NCBI GenBank assembly: GCA_003488965.1
Contig: DNJW01000081.1
Coordinates: 658 to 6,276 of the forward strand
DNA: 5,619 bases
Direction of reading: 5' to 3'
Origin: Lachnospiraceae bacterium
GTDB lineage: Bacteria > Bacillota > Clostridia > Lachnospirales > Lachnospiraceae
Shown: piece by piece, positions 1 to 5,598 of the stretch
Layout: each line of letters opens with the position of its first letter
How positions within the stretch are numbered: the first letter of the stretch is position 1
Made by a program: the position numbers and the translations under genes
The notes under the pieces: generated by a model
The model's input: the letters and a program-made list of their open reading frames with translations, nothing else
Database searches by the model: none
What the model was told of the DNA's origin: nothing

Positions 1-2093
1 GCTTTCCCTTCCGTAAACTGTCCATAGCAATACGGCTCCAGCTTACGGATATCTGCCCTCTCATTTTGTGCAGCAGGCGCATTTTCCATGAAATATGTAA
101 AAGCACGCTCCCCATGCCCGCATAAAGCCTCGGCTAAAATAATCCACCCTTGTGACTGGGAGAAAATACCGGCATTTTCTTTTGTCCCTGCATTGTAAAT
201 AACTGCAAGCGCCCCTTCAAAAGCATGGCTGTGATAAGGCGGATCCATCAGGATAACGCCGTACTCTGTATTTAGCCGTTGATATACCGTATCCAAAACC
301 GTATCAGCCTGTTCCTCTGTTGCAAGCCCGCTGATAACCGCCCAGCTCTGCGGATTCAGCCACATATTTGCCTCGGAATCTGTACTCTTACCGATTACTT
401 CGCCTCTCTCGGTAAAGCCGCGGATATACCGGTCTCCATCCCAGCACAGCTCCTGTATGGTCTTTCCAAGCTTTTCCTGGGACTTCTCCAGATAATTGAT
501 ATAATCTGTATCTTTTTTATATTCTGCAAATTCCTTCAGGATTGACATTGCAAGGTAGAACTGAAATGCCACAAAGGAAGACTCCCCATCCTTGCCAAGC
601 CTGAGACAATCATTCCAATCTGCATACAAACCTGCCGGCATCTCATGGATTCCCAAATGGCTCATGGAAAACCCAATGGCACGCTTTAAATGCTCATATA
701 CCGTCCCCTCATCCTGATTGGCAAACGGAATCACTTCATCAATAAAGGAAAGATTCCCTGACTCGGAAATATATTTATATATCGTAGGAAACAGCCACAA
801 TGCATCATCAGCCCGGTATGCCGGATGTCCGGTTTCTTTCACATAAGACGGATCATCCGGTGTATCCTCATGTCCCGGATTGTGTGTAAACTTCACAAGT
901 GGCAGTCCGCCGCCATTATCTACCTGTGCAGAAAGCATAAAGCGGATTTTCTCAACCGCCATTTCCGGAGCCAGATGGATAATTCCCTGGATATCCTGCA
1001 CTGTATCCCGATATCCGTACCCATTGCGCAAGCCACAATAAATAAATGACGCCGCACGGGACCAGATAAAAGTCATAAAACAGTTATACGCATTCCATGT
1101 ATTAATCATGGTATCAAACTCTTTGCTTGGCGTTTTTACCTGAAAATGCGAAAGCCTCCCATGCCAATAAGAAATCAGCTCTTCCAGCTCTTTTTTACAG
1201 GTTTCCTCTGTGTTTTCATACCGCTTTAATATATTTTCTGCTTCTGCGTCATATTTCATACCTAAAATGAACACAACATTTTTTGTTTCCCCCGGCGCCA
1301 GCGTGAGAACTGCCGAAAGGGCTCCACACCCATTTTCATTATAATTCAACGTTCCATCCAGTTTTCCACACACTACCCCATCCGGATTCCCATACCCGTG
1401 ATACCGCCCAATAAAGTTTTCCTTATCTCCACAGTAAGAAGAAACCTCTGCTCCGGCAAGCCCAAAGAAACGTTCCGTAGCCGTCTTGCCGTCAACCTCT
1501 TCTCCCTCTTCCAGAGCATCCAGATTCCCGTGCACTACCTGGCAAATCCTATTGCCACGAAAAACAGTCTTTGTAATGAACTGAGAATATTGCAAATTCA
1601 CCTGATCCTGCTCATAATTACTATTATTTGTATATTCTGCATACCCTGTAACTGTCAGGCTTCTCGCAGCCTCAGACCGGTTCGTAAGCTGCAGGCTCCA
1701 AACCTCATATGCCTTATCAAGCGGAACATAGTACAAAGCCTCGGAATGGATGCTGCTATAATCTGCAAGCATTTTCGTATATGCCGTTCCATGGCGGCAC
1801 TCACTTTTATATGCTTCCAAATCTTTCCCAACCGGCTGCCACGAAGCAGACCAGTAGTCTTTGCTATCGTTATCGCGAATGTAAATATAACGCCCCGGCT
1901 GATCAAAGCCATTAAACACATAACGTAAAATCCTGCCATTCGCACCGGATTTTTCAAAGCTGTAGCCACCGGCATTATTGGAAATGATTGCACCATATTT
2001 CGGAGAACCAAGGTAGTTCACCCATGGAGCAGGCGTATCCGGCCGGTCAATGACATATTCCCGCTTCTCATCATCAAAATAACCATATCTCAT
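1..2093 (-). CDS. GH94 family glycoside phosphorylase, N-terminal ~697 residues (3' end outside window)
   Basis: This gene encodes a cytoplasmic inverting phosphorylase of the cellobiose/chitobiose phosphorylase family, which splits a beta-linked disaccharide or oligosaccharide with phosphate to give a sugar 1-phosphate. The protein starts MRYGYFDDEKREYVI and continues with PWVNYLG, NNAGGYSF, WSASWQPVGKDL and ECRHG, the typical N-terminal beta-sandwich of the family. The catalytic barrel carries SR (R346), R356, GYGYRD (R362, D363), QD (367), ADWNDCL (general acid D495), LNPQSW (579-584), GTKENAGIF and KLEPYCYGQ. The reading frame is open to the window edge; the family is usually about 800 residues, so roughly 100 are missing, including the conserved TGT phosphate loop. 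The start at 2093 is forced by an in-frame TGA six bases upstream. The residue corresponding to the phosphate-binding histidine is Gln646. The substrate (cellobiose, cellodextrin, laminaribiose, chitobiose, cellobionate) cannot be decided here. The gene diverges from an AraC regulator that probably controls it. Confidence 0.93.
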   Translation of the reverse strand, partial: MRYGYFDDEKREYVIDRPDTPAPWVNYLGSPKYGAIISNNAGGYSFEKSGANGRILRYVFNGFDQPGRYIYIRDNDSKDYWSASWQPVGKDLEAYKSECRHGTAYTKMLADYSSIHSEALYYVPLDKAYEVWSLQLTNRSEAARSLTVTGYAEYTNNSNYEQDQVNLQYSQFITKTVFRGNRICQVVHGNLDALEEGEEVDGKTATERFFGLAGAEVSSYCGDKENFIGRYHGYGNPDGVVCGKLDGTLNYNENGCGALSAVLTLAPGETKNVVFILGMKYDAEAENILKRYENTEETCKKELEELISYWHGRLSHFQVKTPSKEFDTMINTWNAYNCFMTFIWSRAASFIYCGLRNGYGYRDTVQDIQGIIHLAPEMAVEKIRFMLSAQVDNGGGLPLVKFTHNPGHEDTPDDPSYVKETGHPAYRADDALWLFPTIYKYISESGNLSFIDEVIPFANQDEGTVYEHLKRAIGFSMSHLGIHEMPAGLYADWNDCLRLGKDGESSFVAFQFYLAMSILKEFAEYKKDTDYINYLEKSQEKLGKTIQELCWDGDRYIRGFTERGEVIGKSTDSEANMWLNPQSWAVISGLATEEQADTVLDTVYQRLNTEYGVILMDPPYHSHAFEGALAVIYNAGTKENAGIFSQSQGWIILAEALCGHGERAFTYFMENAPAAQNERADIRKLEPYCYGQFTEGK

Positions 2094-2114
2094 ATTCGTT
2101 CATCTTCCTCCTTT
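2074..2114 (-). promoter_or_regulatory. Ribosome binding site of the GH94 gene with an overlapping 9-codon reading frame
   Basis: A strong AAAGGAGG lies at 2107-2114. Two ATGs follow it. The first (2103-2101) is only 3 bases away and opens a nine-codon frame, MNEYEIWLF, ending in TGA at 2076-2074. The second (2093-2091) is 13 bases away and is the GH94 start. Neither spacing is ideal (usually 5-9). The short frame spans the GH94 start, so it could be a translated leader coupled to the main gene or a coincidence. The sites are directly visible; coupling is inference. Confidence 0.5.
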
Positions 2115-2145
2115 ATTGTTACTATTCACGGCCATTATTATTTTT

Positions 2146-2177
2146 ATTATAAATCTTTCCTTGGATATAATATACAA
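2146..2177 (-). promoter_or_regulatory. Possible promoter of the GH94 gene
   Basis: Reading the minus strand, a perfect TATAAT lies at 2151-2146, about 55 bases from the GH94 start. The nearest -35-like hexamer is TTGTAT at 2177-2172 with a long 20-base spacer; no good -35 occurs at 17 bases. A poor -35 would fit a promoter that needs an activator such as the neighbouring AraC protein. The region is very AT-rich, so chance matches are likely. Confidence 0.35.
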
Positions 2178-2181
2178 AAAA

Positions 2182-2212
2182 TTGTACAAAAATATCAGAT
2201 TCGTGATATAAT
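2182..2212 (+). promoter_or_regulatory. Promoter of the AraC-family regulator gene (extended -10)
   Basis: An extended -10 element, TGATATAAT, lies at 2204-2212. A weak -35, TTGTAC, sits at 2182-2187 with a 19-base spacer. Transcription would start near 2219, giving a leader of about 27 bases before the ATG at 2246. Because the in-frame ATG at 2213 overlaps the -10 element, this promoter argues against that upstream start. Confidence 0.6.
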
Positions 2213-2220
2213 ATGTACAA
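2182..2220. promoter_or_regulatory. Inverted operator-like dyad between GH94 and araC genes
   Basis: Two half-sites face each other. The left one reads TTGTACA (2182-2188), three bases, ATATCA (2192-2197). The right one, read on the minus strand, is TTGTACA (2220-2214), four bases, ATATCA (2209-2204). The inner ATATCA/TGATAT arms are separated by 6 bases. Each half-site is 16-17 bases long with two conserved blocks, which suits an AraC-family monomer placing its two helix-turn-helices in adjacent grooves. The dyad covers the araC promoter and lies upstream of the predicted GH94 promoter, so the inferred role is autoregulation plus control of GH94. The repeats are seen; the binding protein is inferred. 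Confidence 0.5.
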
Positions 2221-2245
2221 ATGCAACCAGAAAGGAAGATTCAAG

Positions 2246-2983
2246 ATGAATTTACAGGAAGAATGGTTTCAATCAGAATTAAACAAAGAGGATGATCCGC
2301 CCCACCGCTCCTTGGAGGAAGAATATTCCTTCTATGAGGCAGTCAGCTCCGGCAACATGGACTTTGTACAGGAAAATTGCAAAAAAAATACTTTTATCAA
2401 TCCCGAAGGAATGGGGGTTCTCTCTACCAATTCTTTAACCAATATGAGATACCATTTTGTTATAACCACTGCAATGATAACAAGACGCTGTATTGAGGCC
2501 GGCATGGAATTAGAGCAGGCATACCGGCTTAGTGATTTTTATATTTTAAAAATGGACTCCTGCAATTCTATCCAGGCTATTTCCCAGCTCCACAAAGATA
2601 TGTCACTGGATTTTACAGGAAGAATGCTGCTGCTGAAAAAAAGCTCCATCATCTCAAAACCCGTTATCCTCTGTATGGATTTTGTCTACAGCCATATCAG
2701 CAGCAGGATTACCATAAAAGAACTTGCAGAATACACAGACCTTTCCCCAAGCTACCTTTCCAGACTTTTTAAGAAAGAGCTTGGTATTTCGATAAGCGAT
2801 TATATTTCCGAAAAGAAAATTGAAAAGGCCGAGAATCTGTTAAAATACTCCGACTTTACCTTTATTGAGATTGCAAATTACCTTGCTTTTTCTTCCCAAA
2901 GCCACTTTATCCAGACCTTCAAAAAAGCAGTCGGATTAACTCCAAAGAAATACCGCGACCAGCATTACCGCACTTCCTGGTAA
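2246..2983 (+). CDS. AraC-family transcriptional regulator
   Basis: A 245-residue cytoplasmic DNA-binding regulator, probably controlling the divergent GH94 phosphorylase. Residues ~23-130 form a mostly helical N-terminal domain (FYEAVSSGNMDFV, GVLSTNSLTNMRYHFV, RRCIEAGMELEQAYRLSDFYI) of a kind frequent in Clostridia AraC proteins; its ligand is unknown. The C-terminal ~100 residues are a classic AraC domain: a first helix-turn-helix at ~156-180 (ITIKELAEYTDLSPSYLSRLFKK) and a second at ~203-229 (FTFIEIANYLAF...QTFKKAVG), ending in the hallmark LTPKKYR (231-237). The start at 2246 is preferred because AAAGGAAG (2231-2238) lies 7 bases upstream; a longer frame from ATG 2213 would begin inside the promoter. 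Autoregulation is likely from the dyad that overlaps its promoter. Family assignment is firm; the target is inferred from divergence. Confidence 0.94.
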   Translation: MNLQEEWFQSELNKEDDPPHRSLEEEYSFYEAVSSGNMDFVQENCKKNTFINPEGMGVLSTNSLTNMRYHFVITTAMITRRCIEAGMELEQAYRLSDFYILKMDSCNSIQAISQLHKDMSLDFTGRMLLLKKSSIISKPVILCMDFVYSHISSRITIKELAEYTDLSPSYLSRLFKKELGISISDYISEKKIEKAENLLKYSDFTFIEIANYLAFSSQSHFIQTFKKAVGLTPKKYRDQHYRTSW

Positions 2984-2996
2984 AGGAAGTGATTTT
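2971..2996 (+). terminator. Weak hairpin at the end of the AraC gene
   Basis: CACTTCC (2971-2977) and GGAAGTG (2985-2991) form a perfect 7-bp stem whose 7-base loop contains the TAA stop codon, followed by ATTTT. The T-tract is short, so termination would be inefficient. It is the only hairpin before the next promoter. Confidence 0.4.
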
Positions 2997-3024
2997 CCGA
3001 TTAGCGATAGGGATTGCATAAATG

Positions 3025-3054
3025 TGGACAACACAGAAAGCCACACAATATAAT
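3025..3054 (+). promoter_or_regulatory. Strong predicted promoter of the small toxin-like gene
   Basis: TGGACA (3025-3030, five of six matches to the sigma-A -35 consensus) and a perfect TATAAT (3049-3054) are separated by 18 bases. Transcription would start near 3061 and end at the terminator near 3247, giving an RNA of about 185 bases that carries only the 28-codon gene. This is the best-formed promoter in the window. Confidence 0.65.
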
Positions 3055-3086
3055 ATGCTTAACCGGAGAGCCGACAGGGTGTGAAT

Positions 3087-3117
3087 ACCTCCGTTCCGAG
3101 CCTTGAACGGAAGGAGG
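3087..3117 (+). promoter_or_regulatory. Leader hairpin that masks the toxin-like gene's ribosome binding site
   Basis: TCCGTTC (3090-3096) pairs perfectly with GAACGGA (3105-3111) around an 8-base loop, and CC (3088-3089) can add two pairs with GG (3113-3114) across one bulged A. The Shine-Dalgarno AAGGAGG is at 3111-3117, so half of it is in the stem. An alternative pairing of CCTCC (3088-3092) with GGAGG (3113-3117) would hide it completely. Hidden ribosome binding sites are a known trait of type I toxin mRNAs; the effect here is inferred. Confidence 0.55.
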
Positions 3118-3125
3118 CGTTTTCT

Positions 3126-3212
3126 ATGAGTACATACGAAGAATTCATGGTTATACTTACAACTGCAATACTCATTGTAGCGATTTTGGAATATGTCAAG
3201 CATAAAAAATAG
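3126..3212 (+). CDS. Small hydrophobic peptide, holin-like type I toxin family
   Basis: This 28-codon gene encodes a peptide that begins MSTYEEFMVIL, has one hydrophobic span (about residues 7-22) and ends in a charged tail EYVKHKK. Short peptides starting MSTYE or MxVYE, with one membrane span and a lysine-rich end, belong to the putative holin-like toxin family related to TxpA/BsrG of Firmicutes. In that family the peptide inserts in the cytoplasmic membrane and its mRNA is held in check by an antisense RNA. Support for a real gene includes a strong AAGGAGG 8 bases upstream, its own promoter, a structured leader and a terminator that begins inside the last codons. It lies between the AraC gene and the integrase remnant, so it may have arrived with that mobile element. 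Toxicity is inferred from the family, not shown. Confidence 0.8.
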   Translation: MSTYEEFMVILTTAILIVAILEYVKHKK

Positions 3213-3273
3213 CACCCCCGCTCTAGCAAAGTAAAGGTGCTATTTTTATTCATTACTTTCGCAATCTTCCAAC
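3200..3273 (-). ncRNA. Candidate antisense antitoxin RNA overlapping the toxin mRNA 3' end
   Basis: A minus-strand promoter at 3288-3280 would start a transcript near 3273 that runs leftward and stops at the bidirectional terminator, about 70 bases in all. It would be complementary to the last codons and terminator of the toxin mRNA for some 45 bases. This arrangement, with convergent RNAs sharing a terminator or 3' region, is known for TxpA/RatA, BsrG/SR4 and Fst systems. No conserved open frame is needed or seen. Existence of the RNA is inference from promoter and terminator placement. Confidence 0.45.
3204..3250. terminator. Bidirectional intrinsic terminator after the toxin-like gene
   Basis: AAAAATAGCACC (3205-3216) and GGTGCTATTTTT (3236-3247) form a perfect 12-bp stem around a 19-base loop. 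The A-run on one side and T-run on the other let it work on both strands: it can end the toxin mRNA on the plus strand and a convergent transcript on the minus strand. The toxin stop codon TAG (3210-3212) lies within the left arm. Confidence 0.85.
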
Positions 3274-3279
3274 AAAACC

Positions 3280-3308
3280 AGTATATCACAGTCCTTTATA
3301 AAATGCAC
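3280..3308 (-). promoter_or_regulatory. Extended -10 promoter for the antisense RNA
   Basis: On the minus strand TGATATACT (3288-3280) is an extended -10 element. The hexamer 17 bases upstream, GTGCAT (3308-3303), is a poor -35, which extended -10 promoters tolerate. It points at the 3' end of the toxin-like gene. Confidence 0.45.
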
Positions 3309-3334
3309 TTATTTTTAAGAAAGGACTGATTTTT
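3289..3334 (+). promoter_or_regulatory. Inverted repeat covering the integrase ribosome binding site, followed by a T-run
   Basis: CAGTCCTTT (3289-3297) is a perfect 9-bp inverted repeat of AAAGGACTG (3320-3328), with a 22-base AT-rich loop, followed by ATTTTTT and then the integrase ATG at 3336. The right arm contains the likely Shine-Dalgarno AAAGGA (3320-3325), 10 bases before the ATG. The hairpin could therefore repress integrase translation or act as a terminator just before the gene. Its left arm lies in the upstream part of the antisense promoter. Confidence 0.5.
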
Positions 3335-3335
3335 T

Positions 3336-4322
3336 ATGCCAGCATATTATGACGAAAAGACCAAATCATGGTACTGCAAATTCTACTATACCGATTATAC
3401 AGGAACAAAGAAACAGAAAAAGAAACGCGGCTTTAAGCTACGGAGGGAAGCAAAGGAGTGGGAACACGCTTTCCTTGAACGACTGACTGCAGGGCACTCC
3501 TGATATGACATCCCAAACCCTCTACGACCTCTATATTGAGGATAAATCACACAGAATACGGCAATACGGCAGAGCACACTTGACAATACTAAATGTGTCT
3601 TCAACACCCATATCCTGCCATATTTTAAAAACAAGCCCATAAACTCCATTACACCCACAGACATCCGCACATGGCAGAACGGCCAGATAGACAGTGGGGC
3701 ATCTGATGCCTACTTACGGGATATGCATAAAAAAATCTCTGCCATTATGAACTATGCCGTAACGTATTACAACCTGCCATCCAACCCATGCCATAAAGCT
3801 GGCATAATGGGGAAAATTGTCCATTCGCTGAACTTTTGGACATTGGAACAATACAATTCCTTTATCCAATATGTGAGCGATATCAGGATACACGCTGCGT
3901 TCCAAGTGCTTTTTTATTCGGGCATGCGCTGCGGGGAAATGCTGGCACTCACGCTGGCTGATTTTGACTTCAAAGCAAATACCATCAATGTCAGCAAAAC
4001 ACTGTACAGGAATCACACAGGCGCACCAAAGACAGATAACAGCAACCGGGCTATCACTATGCCACCTGCCATCATGGCAGAAATAAAAGAATATGCCAAT
4101 AAGATATACGGAATCCAGCCGCAAGACAGGGTTTTTGCATTTTCAAAGGAATCCCTCAGAAGGAATATGATACGCTATTGCGAACTATCTGGCATTCCCC
4201 GGGTACGCATCCACGACATTAGACACTCCCATGTATCATTGCTGATAGACATGGGGTTCACTCCACATCTGATAGCAGAACGAATAGGAGATACTGTGGA
4301 AATGGTGAACAAAGTGTACGGG
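3336..4322 (+). pseudogene. Tyrosine recombinase (ICE/phage-type integrase), frameshifted and 3'-truncated
   Basis: The gene once encoded a site-specific recombinase of the Tn916/phage integrase type. Frame one (3336-3503) gives an arm-type DNA-binding domain (MPAYYDEKTKSWYCKFYYTDY, with a basic KKQKKKRGFKLRREAKEW) and ends at TGA 3501. An extra T there shifts the frame: DMTSQTLYDLYIED continues one base over until about 3582. A missing base near 3581-3584 then restores the first frame, giving NTKCVFNTHILPYF and the core-binding domain. The catalytic domain shows SGMRCGE (Arg at 3927), PKT (Lys at 4029), HDIRHSH (His 4212, Arg 4221) and KVYG with the likely nucleophile Tyr at 4317. Homology stops at about 4322, where the usual HLYP-type C-terminal tail should follow. 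The frame runs on to 4535 only through unrelated antisense DNA. Family assignment is strong; the gene is almost certainly inactive. Confidence 0.9.
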
Positions 4323-4352
4323 TTTCCTTGTTACTTTCTGTCTTTCCTTCAT
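4320..4352 (-). pseudogene. First ten codons of the next gene in the ABC operon, cut off at the integrase remnant
   Basis: Nine bases beyond the permease stop there is an ATG at 4352-4350, preceded by AAGGTG (4363-4358, spacing 5), which overlaps the permease TAA. It begins MKERQKVTRK, a basic start typical of the cytoplasmic end of a membrane protein such as a second ABC permease. After the tenth codon (4323-4325) the sequence becomes the antisense of the integrase gene; the frame would close at TGA 4238-4236 after 38 codons. The start signal and spacing are seen. That this is the stump of a translationally coupled second permease is inference from its position and is not shown by homology. 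Confidence 0.5.
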
Positions 4353-4361
4353 CCAGACACC

Positions 4362-5573
4362 TTATTCTATCTCTGCTCTTCTTTGCCGCCAGCATACTAT
4401 CGCCGCAAGCCCTGCCCCCACGATAAAGTAACATGCTGGAACAATCGCCTCGATATAGGGAACCCTTGTCTTTTGATACAAGCTGTTTCCATAATAAAAC
4501 GCCTCAAATGCATAATCGCTGCACATCAAATATAAAATAACATAAACCGGAATTGTCTTTAACAGCAGTGAAATATAATGACTGCTGAACCGGGACAAAA
4601 CAAATACCAGCGCACAGCTTCCGAGACATACCAGATAATAAATCCCTATAAGAATCAGACAATAGGTACCATATGTCCAGTTCCCCCAGCATAGCGCAAT
4701 GGCATCAAATGAATACATGCGGCAGTTCCAAAACAGCCACGTTTTATTTGTCACAAAAATGCCGCCAAACAGCACAAGATATATAGTTGCCAGACAAAAA
4801 GCAGAAAATAGCGCAGCACCAAATTGTGTGTTAATAACAGGACGGCCTTTTTTGCTGCTCCATTGCAGGGAATGCATTTTAAGCATCCGGTCACGGACGA
4901 GTACAGGTGCTGTCAAAAGCATAACAGACAAAATCCCTAATGTCATTAAGCCTCCCCAGTAATTTGTTGTCGCCTGTGGAATCTGATATTCCAGTATATT
5001 TCTCCAGCCCTCTCTGGCTGCAATTACCTTCATCACATTATCATATTCCTTTTGTGTATACTTTGAATCCTCTTCTAACATATACTGATAATAATTCTTT
5101 CCTTCTTTCTGATCTGACTGAAACTCCTCTACAAAGCGCATACTCTCTTTGATTCCATAAATATCTTCGTACACTCTGTCTGCCGCATCGCTTTCCAGAT
5201 AGTTTTTCATAGCCGTTGCGTCTTCATCCTTCTTGTCATCATCCCATGCCTCATCGCAAAATTCCTCAAATTCCTGATACGTTGTAATATGATTCTTCCT
5301 GAATAGCGGCTCATTCACAAAAGCCGCTTCTGCTTTTTTACAAAGCGCTTCCAGATCATCACGAATCTCTTCAATTTCATTATCTTCTAAGGTCGGACCA
5401 TATTTTTTTACCCAATCTGCCTGTAGCTGAAACATTTTTTTATTTTCCTCGCCATTTGGAAAATATCTCACATCAAACTCCAGCCAGATTACCCAAAATA
5501 ACATGCACAAAACAGCGCATACCACAAAAATCCAAGGTCTCCAAAACTTTTTCACTTCTTTCCAAAATACCAT
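4362..5573 (-). CDS. ABC-2-type transporter permease with large extracytoplasmic domain
   Basis: A 403-residue integral membrane protein, probably the permease of an ABC exporter. Hydrophobic spans are seen at about 14-33, 205-226, 252-274, 301-327, 332-350 and 374-394. Between the first and second span lies a ~170-residue hydrophilic, strongly acidic segment (for example EFCDEAWDDDKKDED at 104-118) expected outside the membrane. A cytoplasmic loop RDRMLKMHSLQWSSKKGR (227-244) follows span two, the kind of loop that contacts the ATPase in ABC-2 permeases. The protein ends in a basic tail CWRQRRAEIE, so the C-terminus looks complete. The start at 5573 has only a modest AGGGA (5583-5579) five bases upstream. 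No ATPase gene is in the window; it may lie beyond the right edge. The substrate is unknown; members of this group are often linked to antimicrobial-peptide or bacteriocin export and resistance. Confidence 0.78.
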   Translation of the reverse strand: MVFWKEVKKFWRPWIFVVCAVLCMLFWVIWLEFDVRYFPNGEENKKMFQLQADWVKKYGPTLEDNEIEEIRDDLEALCKKAEAAFVNEPLFRKNHITTYQEFEEFCDEAWDDDKKDEDATAMKNYLESDAADRVYEDIYGIKESMRFVEEFQSDQKEGKNYYQYMLEEDSKYTQKEYDNVMKVIAAREGWRNILEYQIPQATTNYWGGLMTLGILSVMLLTAPVLVRDRMLKMHSLQWSSKKGRPVINTQFGAALFSAFCLATIYLVLFGGIFVTNKTWLFWNCRMYSFDAIALCWGNWTYGTYCLILIGIYYLVCLGSCALVFVLSRFSSHYISLLLKTIPVYVILYLMCSDYAFEAFYYGNSLYQKTRVPYIEAIVPACYFIVGAGLAAIVCWRQRRAEIE

Positions 5574-5598
5574 TTTTATCCCTAGCCTTTCTTAGGAA

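Noticed and set aside
1398..2011. Open frames on both strands inside the GH94 region (1398-1928 plus, 1655-2011 minus)
   Set aside because: They overlap a long minus-strand frame with clear GH94 motifs throughout, have no ribosome binding sites of note and encode compositionally odd proteins.
2213..2245. An AraC start at ATG 2213, adding 11 residues
   Set aside because: That ATG overlaps the -10 element and has no Shine-Dalgarno; ATG 2246 has AAAGGAAG at a 7-base spacing.
2919..3289. Minus-strand frames across the toxin region (2919-3215, 3059-3289)
   Set aside because: They run antisense through the AraC end, the toxin-like gene and the terminator, and have no ribosome sites or recognisable domains.
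3336..3600. Programmed frameshifting in the integrase gene
   Set aside because: There is no slippery heptamer at either shift point, two opposite shifts would be needed, and the gene also lacks its 3' end.
2984..4322. Attachment-site direct repeats flanking the toxin-integrase block
   Set aside because: By eye I found no convincing repeat between 2984-3060 and 4300-4370; the right end is truncated, so one att site may have been lost.
3723..4535. An uninterrupted 270-residue plus-strand protein
   Set aside because: Its first 200 residues are the integrase C-terminal part with its true start upstream. The last ~70 residues, after 4322, are antisense to the ABC permease gene and its downstream stump, and do not resemble any integrase tail.
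4699..5152. Plus-strand frames within the permease gene (4699-4962, 4940-5152)
   Set aside because: They are shadows of the permease gene without start signals.
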